A stretch of DNA of 64,000 bases from Deinococcus metalli (GTDB lineage: Bacteria; Deinococcota; Deinococci; Deinococcales; Deinococcaceae): NCBI RefSeq assembly GCF_014201805.1, contig NZ_JACHFK010000002.1, positions 124,001 through 188,000 on the forward strand. The letters are read 5' to 3'. The translations under genes and the position numbers were made by a program. Below the pieces are notes generated by a model that did no database searches, was not told the DNA's origin, and saw nothing but the letters and a program-made list of their open reading frames with translations. Below, one piece after another: positions 47,195 through 60,382 of the stretch (positions within the stretch are counted from its first letter, which is position 1; every line of letters begins with the position of its first letter).

Positions 47195-47962
47195 ATGAAC
47201 CTGACGGGCAACACCATCCTGATCACCGGCGGCAACTCGGGCATCGGCCAGGGCCTTGCGGCGGCGTTCCACGCGCTGGGCAACCGCGTGATCATCACCG
47301 GGCGGCGGCAGGACACGCTGGACGCGACCGTCGCGGCACATCCCGGAATGACGGCCGTGGTGCTCGACGTGGCCGACGCGGACGCCGTCCAGCGCGTCGC
47401 CGCGCAGCTGGTCCGCGACCACCCGGACCTGAACGCCGTGATCCACAACGCGGGCATCATGAGCGAGGAGGACGTGAAGGCCGGTGCGGTCGACGCGGCC
47501 GAGGCGCACGTTGCCACGAACCTGCTCGGCCCGATCCGCCTGAACGCGGCGCTGCTGCCGCACCTGCTGGCCCAGCCCCGCGCGACGGTCATGACGGTCA
47601 CGTCCGGCCTGGCCTTCGTGCCGCTGGCCCTGAACCCCACGTACAGCGCCACCAAGGCCGCCATCCACTCGTACACGCAGTCGCTGCGCTACCAGCTGGC
47701 CGACACGGCCGTGCAGGTCATCGAACTGGCGCCGCCGTATGTCCGCACCGGCTTGCAGGGCGAGCGGCAGGCGACCGACCCGAACGCCATGCCGCTGGAC
47801 GAGTTCGTCGCGGAAGTCATGCAGATCCTGCAGGACCAGCCGGACGTGACCGAGGTGCTCGTGCAGCGTGTGCATGCCCAGCGCTACGCGGAACGCAGCG
47901 GCCAGTACGACGCGTTCTTCCAGCGCATGAACGACATGCTGCGGGCCGCCCGGCACGGCTGA
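47195..47962 (+). CDS. Short-chain dehydrogenase/reductase (DltE-like)
   Basis: A 255-residue classical SDR: ILITGGNSGIGQGLA (cofactor loop, residues 8-22), NAVIHNAGIMSEED near 84, the SGL active-site serine region (VTSGLAFVPLALNP) and catalytic YSATKAA near 152. The C-terminus (YDAFFQRMNDMLRAARHG) matches the DltE-like reductases widespread in bacteria. The substrate is unknown. It is monocistronic with a leaderless promoter and an upstream inverted repeat, so it is probably regulated by an unlinked repressor. Confidence 0.88.
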   Translation: MNLTGNTILITGGNSGIGQGLAAAFHALGNRVIITGRRQDTLDATVAAHPGMTAVVLDVADADAVQRVAAQLVRDHPDLNAVIHNAGIMSEEDVKAGAVDAAEAHVATNLLGPIRLNAALLPHLLAQPRATVMTVTSGLAFVPLALNPTYSATKAAIHSYTQSLRYQLADTAVQVIELAPPYVRTGLQGERQATDPNAMPLDEFVAEVMQILQDQPDVTEVLVQRVHAQRYAERSGQYDAFFQRMNDMLRAARHG

Positions 47963-48280
47963 GGCTCCCTGAGGGCCGGCCGCACCCACGCGCGGTGCGC
48001 TGCGTCACCAGCGGCACCCACCACCATTTCGGCTCAAGTTGTCCGACATTCAGGGCGAGAGGTAAAGACGGGATGACAGCGGGCTAACGCCTGTCCTGTC
48101 GAACGAGCGGTGCCCACTAAGAAATTGCGCTTCGACGAGAGCCGATCCATGGCCCCGCCCATCCGATCACGGCACCCCGGGGGCCCAATCTAGGCAGCCG
48201 CCGGGCGCCGGAGGTCATCCATCGGGTGGATGTGGGCGACCTCACAGACTGGAATCCTAAGTGAGTGAACACTCACTTAC
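47963..48280 (+). other. Non-coding interval upstream of the efflux tetR
   Basis: This 318-base stretch contains no supported gene. The middle (about 48040-48140) has lower G+C than surrounding genes and might be a decayed gene or insertion remnant, but I could not match it to a family. The 3' end carries the tetR operator palindrome. The 11-mer GTCCGACATTC occurs here (near 48040) and again near 48917. Confidence 0.5.
48258..48279. promoter_or_regulatory. TetR operator 1 (efflux system), before tetR
   Basis: A 22-bp site with perfect 10-bp arms, TAAGTGAGTG and CACTCACTTA, around AA. It ends one base before the tetR ATG and covers an AACACT -10-like box 7 bases from the start, so binding would block the regulator's own leaderless promoter. 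Confidence 0.85.
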
Positions 48281-48874
48281 ATGGCGCGGCCCCGGCAGAT
48301 CACCGACGAACAGATCGTGAACGCAGCGCGCGACGCCTTTCTGGAGCAGGGGTTCGGCGCGACCACGGCCGAGATCGCGCGGCGGGCGGGAGTGTCGGAG
48401 GGCACGCTGTTCAAGCGCTATGCCCGCAAGGAGGAACTGTTCGAGGCGGCGGTGGGGCTGCGCGAGTACGGCCGGTGGCGGGACGATCTCGTCGGGCGGG
48501 CCGGACAGGGCGACGTGCGGCGCAACCTGGAGGACGCCGCGCTGGCCTTCCTGACGGAGTCGAGTTCGGTGGTGCCGCGGCTGATGGCGGTGTTCTCACG
48601 CGGGCACGATCCCAGCCACAACCCGCTGCTGGGCCGGCTCGACGATCCGGTGCGGCGCGACGCGGAGGCCCTGGCGGCGTACCTGCGCGCAGAGACGGCG
48701 CTGGGCCGCCTGCGCCCGCTGGACGTGGACGTCACTGCCCTGACGGTGATGGGCGCGCTGACACACTATGTCCACCGGGAGCACATGATGCCGCCGCAGG
48801 GCCGCGAGGCGATCGATGCCGGGCGGCTGGTGCGCGGCCTGTTCGACGTGTTGTGGCCGGGCCTGTCGCCGTGA
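48281..48874 (+). CDS. TetR-family repressor of the RND efflux operon
   Basis: A 197-residue TetR/AcrR-type repressor. [48 protein letters not shown] (residues about 10-54). The effector domain is helical and ends in [12 protein letters not shown]. It is the first gene before the efflux operon, and near-identical 22-bp palindromes precede both it and the operon, giving a simple model: the repressor controls itself and the pump and is released by a pump substrate. Confidence 0.93.
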   Translation: MARPRQITDEQIVNAARDAFLEQGFGATTAEIARRAGVSEGTLFKRYARKEELFEAAVGLREYGRWRDDLVGRAGQGDVRRNLEDAALAFLTESSSVVPRLMAVFSRGHDPSHNPLLGRLDDPVRRDAEALAAYLRAETALGRLRPLDVDVTALTVMGALTHYVHREHMMPPQGREAIDAGRLVRGLFDVLWPGLSP

Positions 48875-48889
48875 GCTGCGGCGCCGAAG

Positions 48890-48911
48890 TAAGTAAGTGA
48901 TCACTCGATTA
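48890..48911. promoter_or_regulatory. TetR operator 2, before the RND efflux operon
   Basis: A 22-bp site matching operator 1 at 18 of 22 positions, with a perfect AGTGATCACT core. It overlaps GATTAT (48907-48912), a plausible -10 box, about 50 bases before the first efflux gene. Confidence 0.75.
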
Positions 48912-48962
48912 TTCGACGTCCGACATTCGCGCGCTGCTGGCCGCTCCACCCGAGGTACTGCA

Positions 48963-50381
48963 ATGCTCCATTCCGTCCGTTTCACGCACGTCCTGCTGCT
49001 GACCGCCCTGCTGGTGGGCGGGGCGACAGCCCAGACGACCGCGCCGCCCCCGTCCGCCAGCGCGCCCGCCGGGGCCGACAGTCCGTCCACGGTGCTCACG
49101 GCGCTGCGCTCGGCGCCCGACTGGCGCTCGGCTGACCTGACGTACCGCGCCGCGCAGCTGACACTGGACAGCGCCCGCACCCGCGCGGGCCTGAGCGTCA
49201 GCGCCGGCGCGACCGGCAGCCTGACGAAGATCCCGTGGGACACCGGGACGTGGAACGGCGCGGCCACGGTCACCCTCAGCGCCGGGTGGAGCGTGCTGCC
49301 GTGGTCTGCCGCACAGGAGGGCGTGCGCAGCGCGCAGCGCGCCCTGGACAGCGCGGCGGTCACGCTGCGTACCGCCCGCGCCACCCTGACGGTGCAGGCG
49401 CTCCAGGCCTACGCGGCGGCCCGCAGCGCGGCGGCCCAGCAGGACCTCACGGCCGCCCAGGTGGCGCTGGCGACCCGTCAGCTCGTGGTGGCGCAGGACC
49501 GCCGCGCGCAGGGCGTGATCGCCGCCGAGGGTGAACTCGCCGCGCAGGCCGCGCTGGAACAGGCGCAGGTGGCCCAGACCCGCGCGGCGCACGCGGCGGC
49601 GCAGGCGGCCCGGTCGCTGGCCCGGCTGCTGGGCCGCCCGGTCACGCTGCCCACGACCTCCGCCGCCTACGCCGCGCTGCCCACCGTGTCCATCACCGGC
49701 ACGCTGGACGAGCGGATCGCCCGCGCGCTGCGGAGCCGGCCCGAGGTGGCCCGCGCCCGCGCCGCGCTGGAGGACGCGCGGGCCGGCGTGCAGGCTGCAC
49801 AGCTCGACGCCTCGCTGCCGGACGTAACGGCCAGCGCGGTCTACGGGCAGCTGTCGGATGCGCAGGGCAACCCCGGCAAGACCGTGAGCGGCAGCGTGAA
49901 CCTGAAGGCTGGCACCGTAGGCGTTCAGGCCAGCGTGCCCGTCCGCGACACCAGCGCGGTTCCCAGCGGCCTGTCCCTGTCACTGAACGCCACGATTCCG
50001 CTGCTGGGCAGCGCCGCCGGCACCGTCCTGCAGCAGGCGCAACTGGGGCTGGCACAGGCGCAGCTCGCCCTGGACAGCGCGTCACAGGCCGTGGACCTCG
50101 ACGTCCGGACCCGTTCCGAGGCGCTGGAGGACGAGCAGGCCGCCCTGACGGCGGCCCAGACCGCCCGCGCGCAGGCCCAGGCGGCGCTGGACTCCACCCG
50201 CGCCCGCGTGGACGCCGGACTTGCCACCACGCTCGAGCTGGGCCAGGCCGACCTGGCCCTGCAACAGGCCGCGCAGGCCCTGGCCGCCCAGCAGGACGCC
50301 GTCACGCTCGCCGCGCTGCAACTCGCGCTCGCCACGACCGACCTCGACTCCACGCTCCTGCCCACCGGAGGCACGCCATGA
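48963..50381 (+). CDS. TolC-family outer-membrane efflux protein
   Basis: A 472-residue outer-membrane factor with signal peptide (ending GGATAQ) and long Ala/Gln-rich helical hairpins ([50 protein letters not shown]) separated by beta-strand segments, the TolC trimer-barrel layout with two repeats. It is the first gene of a four-gene RND operon. ATG preceded by GAGG. Its end overlaps the second outer-membrane gene by 4 bases. Confidence 0.88.
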   Translation: MLHSVRFTHVLLLTALLVGGATAQTTAPPPSASAPAGADSPSTVLTALRSAPDWRSADLTYRAAQLTLDSARTRAGLSVSAGATGSLTKIPWDTGTWNGAATVTLSAGWSVLPWSAAQEGVRSAQRALDSAAVTLRTARATLTVQALQAYAAARSAAAQQDLTAAQVALATRQLVVAQDRRAQGVIAAEGELAAQAALEQAQVAQTRAAHAAAQAARSLARLLGRPVTLPTTSAAYAALPTVSITGTLDERIARALRSRPEVARARAALEDARAGVQAAQLDASLPDVTASAVYGQLSDAQGNPGKTVSGSVNLKAGTVGVQASVPVRDTSAVPSGLSLSLNATIPLLGSAAGTVLQQAQLGLAQAQLALDSASQAVDLDVRTRSEALEDEQAALTAAQTARAQAQAALDSTRARVDAGLATTLELGQADLALQQAAQALAAQQDAVTLAALQLALATTDLDSTLLPTGGTP

Positions 50382-51439
50382 TCCGCACCCTGACCCGACC
50401 GACCCTGCTGCTCCTGCTCGCCACGGCCACGGGCGCCGCCGCCCAGACGACCCCCGCGCAGGCGACCCCGCTGACGCTGGCGGGCGCGGTCACGCGCGCC
50501 CTGGCGAGCGGCGCGGATATCACGACCGCCCGCGCGAACCTCCAGAAGGCCCAGGCGGCGCTGCGCGCGGCGCGCACGGACCCCACCAGCCCCATCACCA
50601 CCCTCACGCAGGCCGAGCAGGACGCCGCCGCGCAGGCCGCGACGCTGGAGGCCACCAAGTTCAGCGTGACGCAGACGGTGGTCACGCAGTACACCGCGGC
50701 CTACGAGACCGCGCAGCGGATCGCGCTGAGCACCGCGCAGGTCGCGCTGGACGACCGGCAGCTGAAGATCGCGCAGGCCCGCCTCGCCGCGCGGGTCGCC
50801 ACGGCCCTCGACGTGAGCCGCGCGCAGACCACGCTGAACACGGACCGCCAGGACCTCGCGGACGCGCAGGCACAGCAGCCGGTGCTGGAAGCGCAGCTCG
50901 CGCGCAGCCTGAACCTACCGGCCGGCACCGACCTGACCCTGAGCGCGCCGCCCGCACCGCCCAAACTGAGTGTGACGCTCGCGGCGCTCCAAGGGGGCCT
51001 GGCCACACGCCTGCCCACGCTGGTGCAGGCGGCGAACGGCGCGGCCTTTGCGGCCCTGCAGGTGAAACTCGCAGACAACGACTACACGCCCGCCCGCACG
51101 CTGGAGGACGCCCGCACCGCCCTGGCGAACGCACAGCGCAGCGCAGACGACGCCGGGCGCGCGACCCTGACGCAGCTGCGCGACGCCTACCGCGCCGTGC
51201 AGGACGCGCAGCAGCGGGTGGGCATCGCGGCCGAGTCGCGGGCGAACGCACAGACCAGCCTGACGAACGCGCAGGCCAAACTGCGCGCGGGCACGGCCGC
51301 CGCCGTGGACGTGCAGGCCGCGCAGGTGCAGGCGCAGCAGGCGGCGCTGGGCGTGACCCAGGCACAGGACGGCGTGTGGAAGGCCCTGGCCGCGCTGAGC
51401 GCCGCGTCCGGGACGGACGTGACGGGGCTCGTGAAATGA
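50378..51439 (+). CDS. Second TolC-like outer-membrane protein (short)
   Basis: A 353-residue TolC-related protein: signal peptide ([23 protein letters not shown]) and helical-hairpin repeats ([86 protein letters not shown]). At 353 residues it is shorter than the usual 400-500 and may be missing some strands. Two adjacent outer-membrane components in one RND operon are unusual; duplication followed by specialisation is a likely origin. The stop overlaps the adaptor start (ATGA). Confidence 0.8.
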   Translation: MIRTLTRPTLLLLLATATGAAAQTTPAQATPLTLAGAVTRALASGADITTARANLQKAQAALRAARTDPTSPITTLTQAEQDAAAQAATLEATKFSVTQTVVTQYTAAYETAQRIALSTAQVALDDRQLKIAQARLAARVATALDVSRAQTTLNTDRQDLADAQAQQPVLEAQLARSLNLPAGTDLTLSAPPAPPKLSVTLAALQGGLATRLPTLVQAANGAAFAALQVKLADNDYTPARTLEDARTALANAQRSADDAGRATLTQLRDAYRAVQDAQQRVGIAAESRANAQTSLTNAQAKLRAGTAAAVDVQAAQVQAQQAALGVTQAQDGVWKALAALSAASGTDVTGLVK

Positions 51440-52676
51440 GGACGCCCCGTCCGCTGGTGGCCGGCGTGCTGCTCGTGGGCGCCCTGCTCGCGGGCTGCGC
51501 GCCGCGCGGGAAGGAGGCGGCCGCAGCGAACAACCTCGACGCCGCACCCGCCAAGACCACCACGCTGGAGGTCGCCGCCGTGACCGGCCAGATGGGCACG
51601 CTGGGCGTACAGCGCAGCGTCGCCGCGACCATCGAGGCGCAGCGGGACTCGCAGGTCGCCGCCAAGACCGGCAGCACGGTGCAGGCCGTGCCGGTGGACG
51701 AGGGCGAGCGCGTCAGCGCCGGGCAGGTCGTGGTGCAGCTCGACGACACGCAGGCCCGCCAGGCCCTGCAGAACGCGCGGCTGCAACTCCAGCAGGCGCA
51801 GATCACGCTGGACCAGACGCGCACGACCACCGGGCAGGCCACCTCGGCGCTCCAGGCGTCCGTGACGTCGGCGCAGGCGGCGCTGGCCCAGGCGCAGAGC
51901 GGCGCGCGCAGCGCCGAGTCGCTGTATGCGCTGGGCGGCATCAGCCTCGCGGACGTGCAGGCGGCCCGCGCGCAGCTCGCTCAGGCGCAGAGCACGCTGG
52001 CACAGGCCCGCAACTCCCTGGCCCAGAACGGCCGCAGCGCGCAGGGCAGCGTGCCGCTCCAGCAGGCGAACCTCCAGACCGCGCAGGCGGCCGTGTCGCA
52101 GGCCGAGGAGAACCTCGCCCGCACCGCCGTGCGCGCCCCCTTTGCGGGCACCGTCGCGTCCGTCGCAGTGCAGGTCGGCGAGTTCGCCGCACAGGGCTCG
52201 GCCGTGTTCCGGCTGGTCGATCCCGGGTCCATCCGAGCGACCTTCAGCGTGCCCAGCGGGGACGCCGCGGCGCTGCAGGACGGCGCCCGCGTGAACCTGG
52301 GCTACGGCGGCGTGAACTACGTGGCGGTGGTGACGGGCTCGCCGGGCATTGCGGGCAGCAACCGCCTGGTGCCGATCACGGCGCGCGTGCAGGGCGGCGA
52401 AGCCCTGCCGGTGGGCGCGGCCGCGCAGGTGCGCTACCGCACCACCCTGGGCCGCGGCGTGCTGCTCCCCAGCGGCGCGGTGCAGGTCGAGGGCGGGCAG
52501 AACACCGTGTATGTCGTTACGGCAGGCCGGGCGGTGCAGACGCCGGTCACCGTGATCGCCGAGAGCGGCGGGCGGGTGGCCGTGAGCGGAATCGAAGCGG
52601 GCGCGCGCGTGATCACGCCGGTGCCGGCCAGCCTTCAGGACGGCGCGGCGGTGAAGGTCGCGGCGGCGGGCACACC

Positions 52677-52680
<4 letters not shown>
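51436..52680 (+). CDS. RND efflux periplasmic adaptor lipoprotein
   Basis: A 414-residue membrane-fusion protein with lipobox LLAGC (Cys about 21). Order: lipoyl half ([31 protein letters not shown], near 75-105), a long coiled-coil hairpin with Ala/Gln heptads (105-225), second lipoyl half ([29 protein letters not shown] near 235), then the beta-barrel and membrane-proximal domains ([36 protein letters not shown]). It links the RND pump to the outer-membrane factor. Overlaps the RND gene by 4 bases. Confidence 0.93.
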
Positions 52681-56102
<3,422 letters not shown>

Positions 56103-56219
56103 CCGCCGCCGGCTTCCTCGGCCCCGACTCTGGGAAGGTCACCCCTCCGGATCGGGGGCGAGTGCTGTGGGCGACCGGGGCGCATCCGCATTCCGGCCTA
56201 TTCCGCAACACTCCAATCC

Positions 56220-56248
56220 CTGATACAGTTCCACACCGAAAATACTTT
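56220..56248 (+). promoter_or_regulatory. Candidate promoter of the marR-MFS operon
   Basis: CTGATA (56220-56225), 17-base spacer, TACTTT (56243-56248). Confidence 0.45.
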
Positions 56249-56264
56249 CATACTTGAGGGTATT
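56241..56264. promoter_or_regulatory. Candidate MarR operator
   Basis: AATAC (56241-56245) and GTATT (56260-56264) form a 5-bp inverted repeat overlapping the -10 box, with a further ATACTT copy inside at 56250-56255. This is a typical place for MarR autorepression. Confidence 0.5.
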
Positions 56265-56287
56265 GAGGAGGTGGAAGTAACCCGACC

Positions 56288-56821
56288 ATGACGACCCCCG
56301 CTCCCCCTGCCCCGGACGCTGCCACCGTCGCCGCCCAGCGCCTGGGCCGTCAGATGAAGCAGCTGCACCGCTACGTGTCCAGCCACATGATGAAGGCCAT
56401 GCAGGACCAGCTCCAGGGCGACGACCTGAGCTTCAGCCAGGTGACCGCGCTGCACCAGCTGCGCGCCCACGCCGCCCTCAGCATCGGCGGCCTGGCCGAC
56501 CTGACCGGCCTGAGCCTGCCCGCCGCCAGCCACCTGACCGACCGCCTGGTGCAGCGCGGCCTGGCCGAGCGCCGCGAGAACCCGGACGACCGCCGCGCCA
56601 AGACCCTGGCCCTGACGCCCGCCGGCCACACCTTCCTGGACGACATGGACCGCCGCATCAACGAGACGTACCAGCAGGTCTTCGCGCGGGTCGGCCACGC
56701 CCTGATCGAGGCCGCCGCCGACAACCTCGAGGCCGTGCTGACCGAGCTGCGCGCCCAGGACCCCGCTCCGCCACCCGGCTGCCTCGCCGCCCCCACGCTC
56801 CCCCCGGAGGAGACCGCATGA
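56288..56821 (+). CDS. MarR-family regulator
   Basis: A 177-residue winged-helix regulator. Core: [67 protein letters not shown] (about 48-115), including the recognition helix and the wing NPDDRRAKT. It has a Pro-rich C-terminal tail. A GAGGAGGTGG ribosome site lies 14 bases before the ATG, rather far; start uncertain by a few codons. It overlaps the MFS gene by 4 bases and probably represses both. Confidence 0.93.
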   Translation: MTTPAPPAPDAATVAAQRLGRQMKQLHRYVSSHMMKAMQDQLQGDDLSFSQVTALHQLRAHAALSIGGLADLTGLSLPAASHLTDRLVQRGLAERRENPDDRRAKTLALTPAGHTFLDDMDRRINETYQQVFARVGHALIEAAADNLEAVLTELRAQDPAPPPGCLAAPTLPPEETA

Positions 56822-58740
56822 CCCAGTCCGCTTCCCAGGTGGCCCCCGAGGGCCGCATCAACTACGCCGAGGTGCTGGACTTCCCCACCAAGCGGATCAT
56901 CCTGATCGGCACGCTGCTGGGCCTGTTCCTCGCGGCGCTCGACCAGACCATCGTCAGCACGGCCCTGCCGCGCATCACCCGCGACCTCGACGGCCTGTCG
57001 CTGTACTCGTGGGTCACGACCGCGTACCTGCTCGCCAGCACGTCCATGGTGCCGATCTACGGCAAGCTCTCGGACATCTACGGCCGCAAACCGGTGCTGC
57101 TGTTCGGCATCGTGGTGTTCCTGCTGGGCTCCGCGCTGTGCGGCATGGCCGGCGAGCCCTTCCTGAACGGTCTGTTTGGCAGCGGCATGATGCAGCTCGT
57201 GGTGTTCCGCGGCCTCCAGGGCTTCGGCGCCGCAGCGCTGACCAGCGTGGCGTTCGCGATCATCGCGGACATCTTCGCGCCGGCCGAACGCGGCCGCTAC
57301 CAGGGGCTGTTCGGCGCGGTCTTCGGTCTGAGCAGCGTGATCGGGCCGCTGCTGGGCGGCTTCCTGACCGACCACGTGTCGTGGCGCTGGGTGTTCTACG
57401 TGAATCTGCCCATCGGCCTGGTCGCGCTGGCATTCATCTTCTCGAAGATGCCCCGGCTGGCCAGCGGCCTGAAGCCCAAGATCGACTACCTGGGCGCGCT
57501 GCTGATCATCGTGTTCAGCGTGCCGCTGCTGCTCGCCCTGACCTTCGGTGCGGACGGCAACTACAGCTGGACGAGCCCCACCGTGCTGGGCCTGTTCGCC
57601 CTGAGCGCCGTGGCCCTGGGCCTGTTCATCTTCGAGGAGTCCCGCCACGAGAGCCCCATCCTGCCCCTGACGCTGTTCCGCAATCCCACGTTCGCGTGGG
57701 GCGTGCTGGCGCGCTTCTTCATCGGCGCGGCGTTCCTGGGCGCCATCCTGTTCCTGAGCCTGTACCTCGTGAACGTGCAGGGCGTGTCGGCCACCAAGGC
57801 GGGCACCGCCACCATCCCGCTCACGCTGGGCCTGATCGTCGGCGCGATCGGCAGCGGGCAGCTCGCGTCGCGCCTCGGGTACTACAAGATCATGATCCTG
57901 GTCGGCCTGTGCCTGATGATGGGCGGCTTCGGCCTGCTGAGCACCCTGAATGCCGACACGCCCTACGCGCAGGTCGTGCTGTTCATGGTCGTGCTGGGTC
58001 TGGGTCTGGGGCCGGCCCTGCCGCTGTTCAACCTCGCCATCCAGAACGCCGTGAAGCCGTGGGAGATCGGCGTGGCCACCAGCAGCGGACAGTTCTTCCA
58101 GCAGTTCGGCAGCGTGATCGGCACCGCCGTCTTCGGCGCGATCCTCACCGCCATGCTGCCCTCGCAGATCAACACGCAGCTCGCGCCCGTCAAGGCCGAC
58201 GCCTCGCCCGCCACGCGCACGCAGCTCGACCAGCTCAGCAGCGCCGGCAGCGGTAGCCGTAGCCCCCAGGCCACCTTCGACGTCGCCGCCGTGAAGGCCA
58301 GTTCCGCCGCCGGCATCACCAAGGGCTTTGACGGCGCGCTCGCGGCCGTGACGGGCGCCGTGAACTCCGGCAGCATCGCGGCCATCCAGGGCGTCGCGGC
58401 CAGCCCGCAGATTCCGGCAGAACTCGCCACGCAGCTCAAGAACATTCCCGCGCAGGCGCTCAGTACGCCTGAGGGCCGCGCCGGGGTGCTGTCGGGCATC
58501 ACGAAGGGCCTGGACAGCGCGAAGGCCCAGACGATCAGCGAGACGAACTCGACGCTCGACAAGGTCGCCCGCGCCATCAAGGTCGCGTTCGCCACTACCA
58601 TCAGCCGCATCTACCTCGTTAGCATCGGCGTGGCGCTGCTGGCGCTGCTCGCGGCCCTGCCCATGCCGAACCTGCGCCTGCCCCGCAAGGGCGAGCACCC
58701 CGACGGCGAGCCCGGCGGCCTGGCGGCCCTGGAAGGCTGA
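56818..58740 (+). CDS. DHA2-family MFS multidrug exporter (EmrB/QacA type)
   Basis: A 640-residue 14-TM drug:proton antiporter. Motif D1 [20 protein letters not shown] (near 37-56), motif [15 protein letters not shown], motif [16 protein letters not shown]. Residues about 455-595, before the last helix, form an Ala/Ser/Gln-rich extracytoplasmic segment ([44 protein letters not shown]), larger than in EmrB and similar to other Deinococcus-type DHA2 proteins. Coupled to marR by ATGA overlap. A strong terminator follows. Confidence 0.93.
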   Translation: MTQSASQVAPEGRINYAEVLDFPTKRIILIGTLLGLFLAALDQTIVSTALPRITRDLDGLSLYSWVTTAYLLASTSMVPIYGKLSDIYGRKPVLLFGIVVFLLGSALCGMAGEPFLNGLFGSGMMQLVVFRGLQGFGAAALTSVAFAIIADIFAPAERGRYQGLFGAVFGLSSVIGPLLGGFLTDHVSWRWVFYVNLPIGLVALAFIFSKMPRLASGLKPKIDYLGALLIIVFSVPLLLALTFGADGNYSWTSPTVLGLFALSAVALGLFIFEESRHESPILPLTLFRNPTFAWGVLARFFIGAAFLGAILFLSLYLVNVQGVSATKAGTATIPLTLGLIVGAIGSGQLASRLGYYKIMILVGLCLMMGGFGLLSTLNADTPYAQVVLFMVVLGLGLGPALPLFNLAIQNAVKPWEIGVATSSGQFFQQFGSVIGTAVFGAILTAMLPSQINTQLAPVKADASPATRTQLDQLSSAGSGSRSPQATFDVAAVKASSAAGITKGFDGALAAVTGAVNSGSIAAIQGVAASPQIPAELATQLKNIPAQALSTPEGRAGVLSGITKGLDSAKAQTISETNSTLDKVARAIKVAFATTISRIYLVSIGVALLALLAALPMPNLRLPRKGEHPDGEPGGLAALEG

Positions 58741-58771
58741 GCCCTCCCGCTTCTCCCGAGAAAGCAGAAAG

Positions 58772-58800
58772 CGCGGCCCGGACGCACTGTCCGGGCCGCG
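58772..58800 (+). terminator. Terminator of the marR-MFS operon
   Basis: A perfect 12-bp stem, CGCGGCCCGGAC with GTCCGGGCCGCG, and a 5-base loop, 31 bases after the stop; followed by TTCCC (weak T-run) and preceded by AAAG on the other side. Confidence 0.7.
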
Positions 58801-58854
58801 TTCCCGTGTGCGCGGGACGGGGCATGCATCATCGTGCGGTCGCGTCGGGTGGCC

Positions 58855-58860
58855 TAGACT
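58855..58860 (+). promoter_or_regulatory. Leaderless-type -10 box of the DUF2946-like gene
   Basis: TAGACT, 7 bases before the ATG at 58868. Confidence 0.6.
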
Positions 58861-58867
58861 CCGGGAG

Positions 58868-59347
58868 ATGAAGGCCCGCCGCACTGCCACGCCGCCCCCA
58901 TACCGCTGGGTGCTGGCGCTGCTGACGGTTCTGGCGTCCTTCGCGTTCCTGGCGCGGCAGCCGGAACCGGGAACGCCGACCGGCACCGGGCTGACCCGCA
59001 TGGCCGCGATGCCGGACATGCCGGCCGACCACGCCGAGCGTGCGGCGACGCCCTGCCCGCACAGCGGTTCCTCCACGACGGCCGAGACCACCTCCCCCAC
59101 CACCCGGGAGGACGCCCGCGGACACGCGGTCCCCCTGACCACCGCCGCACCGAACGCACCCCCGACCGCGCACGACCACAGCGCCCACTGTCCGTTCTGC
59201 TTCACGGCCGCCTTCGCGCTGTTGGCCGTGGGGGTCGCGCTGCCCGCGGCGGCCACAGCCCGCACGGTGCGGGGCGACCCGGCGTACACGCATCCCGCGC
59301 TGCTGGTGCTGGGGCTCGCGCAGGCGCGGGCTCCGCCGCTGGACTGA
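58868..59347 (+). CDS. DUF2946-like membrane protein
   Basis: A 159-residue protein with one N-terminal hydrophobic segment ([16 protein letters not shown], about 16-31), a His/Met/Thr-rich middle ([23 protein letters not shown], about 47-70) and a C-terminal [22 protein letters not shown] with the CPFC pair of DUF2946 proteins. Such proteins are commonly encoded beside copper genes, and YcnI, CopC and CopD follow here, so a role in periplasmic copper binding or delivery is likely but unproven. ATG chosen from the leaderless promoter; a longer in-frame start at 58808 is unlikely. Confidence 0.8.
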   Translation: MKARRTATPPPYRWVLALLTVLASFAFLARQPEPGTPTGTGLTRMAAMPDMPADHAERAATPCPHSGSSTTAETTSPTTREDARGHAVPLTTAAPNAPPTAHDHSAHCPFCFTAAFALLAVGVALPAAATARTVRGDPAYTHPALLVLGLAQARAPPLD

Positions 59348-59478
59348 GCTCGGCCACTCGCGGCCCCACGCAACGCTGTTCCCGCGTCACGCCACGCATG
59401 GTCGGGGGTTTCCGTTCCACATGGCCGTCTGGCGAAGCGCCGGGCTGTGTTCCCTCAACCCATCCAGCCAGGAGATCC

Positions 59479-59931
59479 ATGATTCCGTTCAAACCGCTGC
59501 TCGCCCTGTTTGCCGCCGCCCTCATCAGCGTCGCGGCCGCGCACGCCACCGTCCGCACCGAGGCCGGCACGGCCGAGTCCGCCGCCGGGAAGTCCGAGAC
59601 GTACCGCCTGAACGTCCCCACCGAGAAGGACGTCGCCACCACCGAGATCCGCGTGGTGGTCCCGGCGGGCGTCGCCGTCAGCCGGTTCCAGGTCACGCCC
59701 GGCTTCACCCGCACCGTCACCCGCAACGCCGACGGCCTCGTGACCGAGGTGGTGTGGAAGGGCAGCGTGGCGCCCATGGAGTATGTCCGCTTCTTCTTCC
59801 AGGCCACCAACCCAGCTATGCCCGGCGAACTCGTGTGGAAGGTCTACCAGACCTACGAGGACGGCACGGTCGTCGCGTGGGACGACACCGATCCCGCCAA
59901 GACCCCGGCGTCGCACACCACCGTCAAGTAA
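59479..59931 (+). CDS. YcnI/DUF1775 copper-associated periplasmic protein
   Basis: A 150-residue exported protein: signal peptide ([23 protein letters not shown]) whose cleavage leaves the mature N-terminus at or near the His of [10 protein letters not shown], matching the mono-His copper-binding site of YcnI, followed by the DUF1775 beta-sandwich ([46 protein letters not shown] with conserved W). YcnI proteins bind Cu(II) and are linked to CopC/CopD-type import. The ATG at 59479 follows AGGAGA. A copC gene lies 48 bases downstream behind a hairpin. Confidence 0.88.
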   Translation: MIPFKPLLALFAAALISVAAAHATVRTEAGTAESAAGKSETYRLNVPTEKDVATTEIRVVVPAGVAVSRFQVTPGFTRTVTRNADGLVTEVVWKGSVAPMEYVRFFFQATNPAMPGELVWKVYQTYEDGTVVAWDDTDPAKTPASHTTVK

Positions 59932-59937
59932 GCACCC

Positions 59938-59967
59938 GGGCCGGGCGGCGACCCGTTCGCCCGGCCC
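59938..59967 (+). other. Intercistronic hairpin between ycnI and copC
   Basis: A perfect 10-bp stem (GGGCCGGGCG with CGCCCGGCCC) and 10-base loop, immediately before the copC ribosome site GGAGG (59970-59974). There is no T-run. It could partially terminate or modulate copC translation. Confidence 0.55.
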
Positions 59968-59979
59968 CCGGAGGTTCCC

Positions 59980-60378
59980 ATGAAATCGATCCTGTCCCTG
60001 CTGAGCGCCCTGCTGCTCTCGACGGCCCTGGCGCACACGGAAGTGACCGCCATGACGCCCACCGCGAACGCCACCGTCAGCGCTCCAAAAATGGTGACCC
60101 TGACCCTGAGCGAACCCGTGAACCTGCGCTTCTGCACCTTCCGTGTGATGGCCGTTCCGGCCGGCAAGACGGCCGCGCAGGCGTCCGAACTGGCGCTCAC
60201 CGCGAAGGCTGGTGCCGCCGGACTGGTGAACCTGCCGGCGCGCTCCACCGGCATGGCCGCCACGGTCCGCATTCCCCTCAAGGCGACCGTGGCGCCCGGC
60301 CAGTACGTGGTGGCGTGGAAACTGCTGTCCGACGACGGGCACCCCGTCACCGGCTTCAACGCCTTCACCGTGAAGTAG
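59980..60378 (+). CDS. copC: CopC-domain copper resistance protein
   Basis: A 132-residue periplasmic CopC: signal peptide (MKSILSLLSALLLSTALA) leaving an N-terminal His (HTEVTAMTPTANATVSAPK), the Cu(II) brace ligand, and a C-terminal DDGHPVTGFNAFTVK with the second His ligand. The Met-rich Cu(I) site of some CopC proteins is not visible. Function: periplasmic copper chaperone, probably handing metal to CopD, whose gene begins 4 bases after the copC stop. Length matches the family (about 125). Confidence 0.92.
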   Translation: MKSILSLLSALLLSTALAHTEVTAMTPTANATVSAPKMVTLTLSEPVNLRFCTFRVMAVPAGKTAAQASELALTAKAGAAGLVNLPARSTGMAATVRIPLKATVAPGQYVVAWKLLSDDGHPVTGFNAFTVK

Positions 60379-60382
60379 CGCC

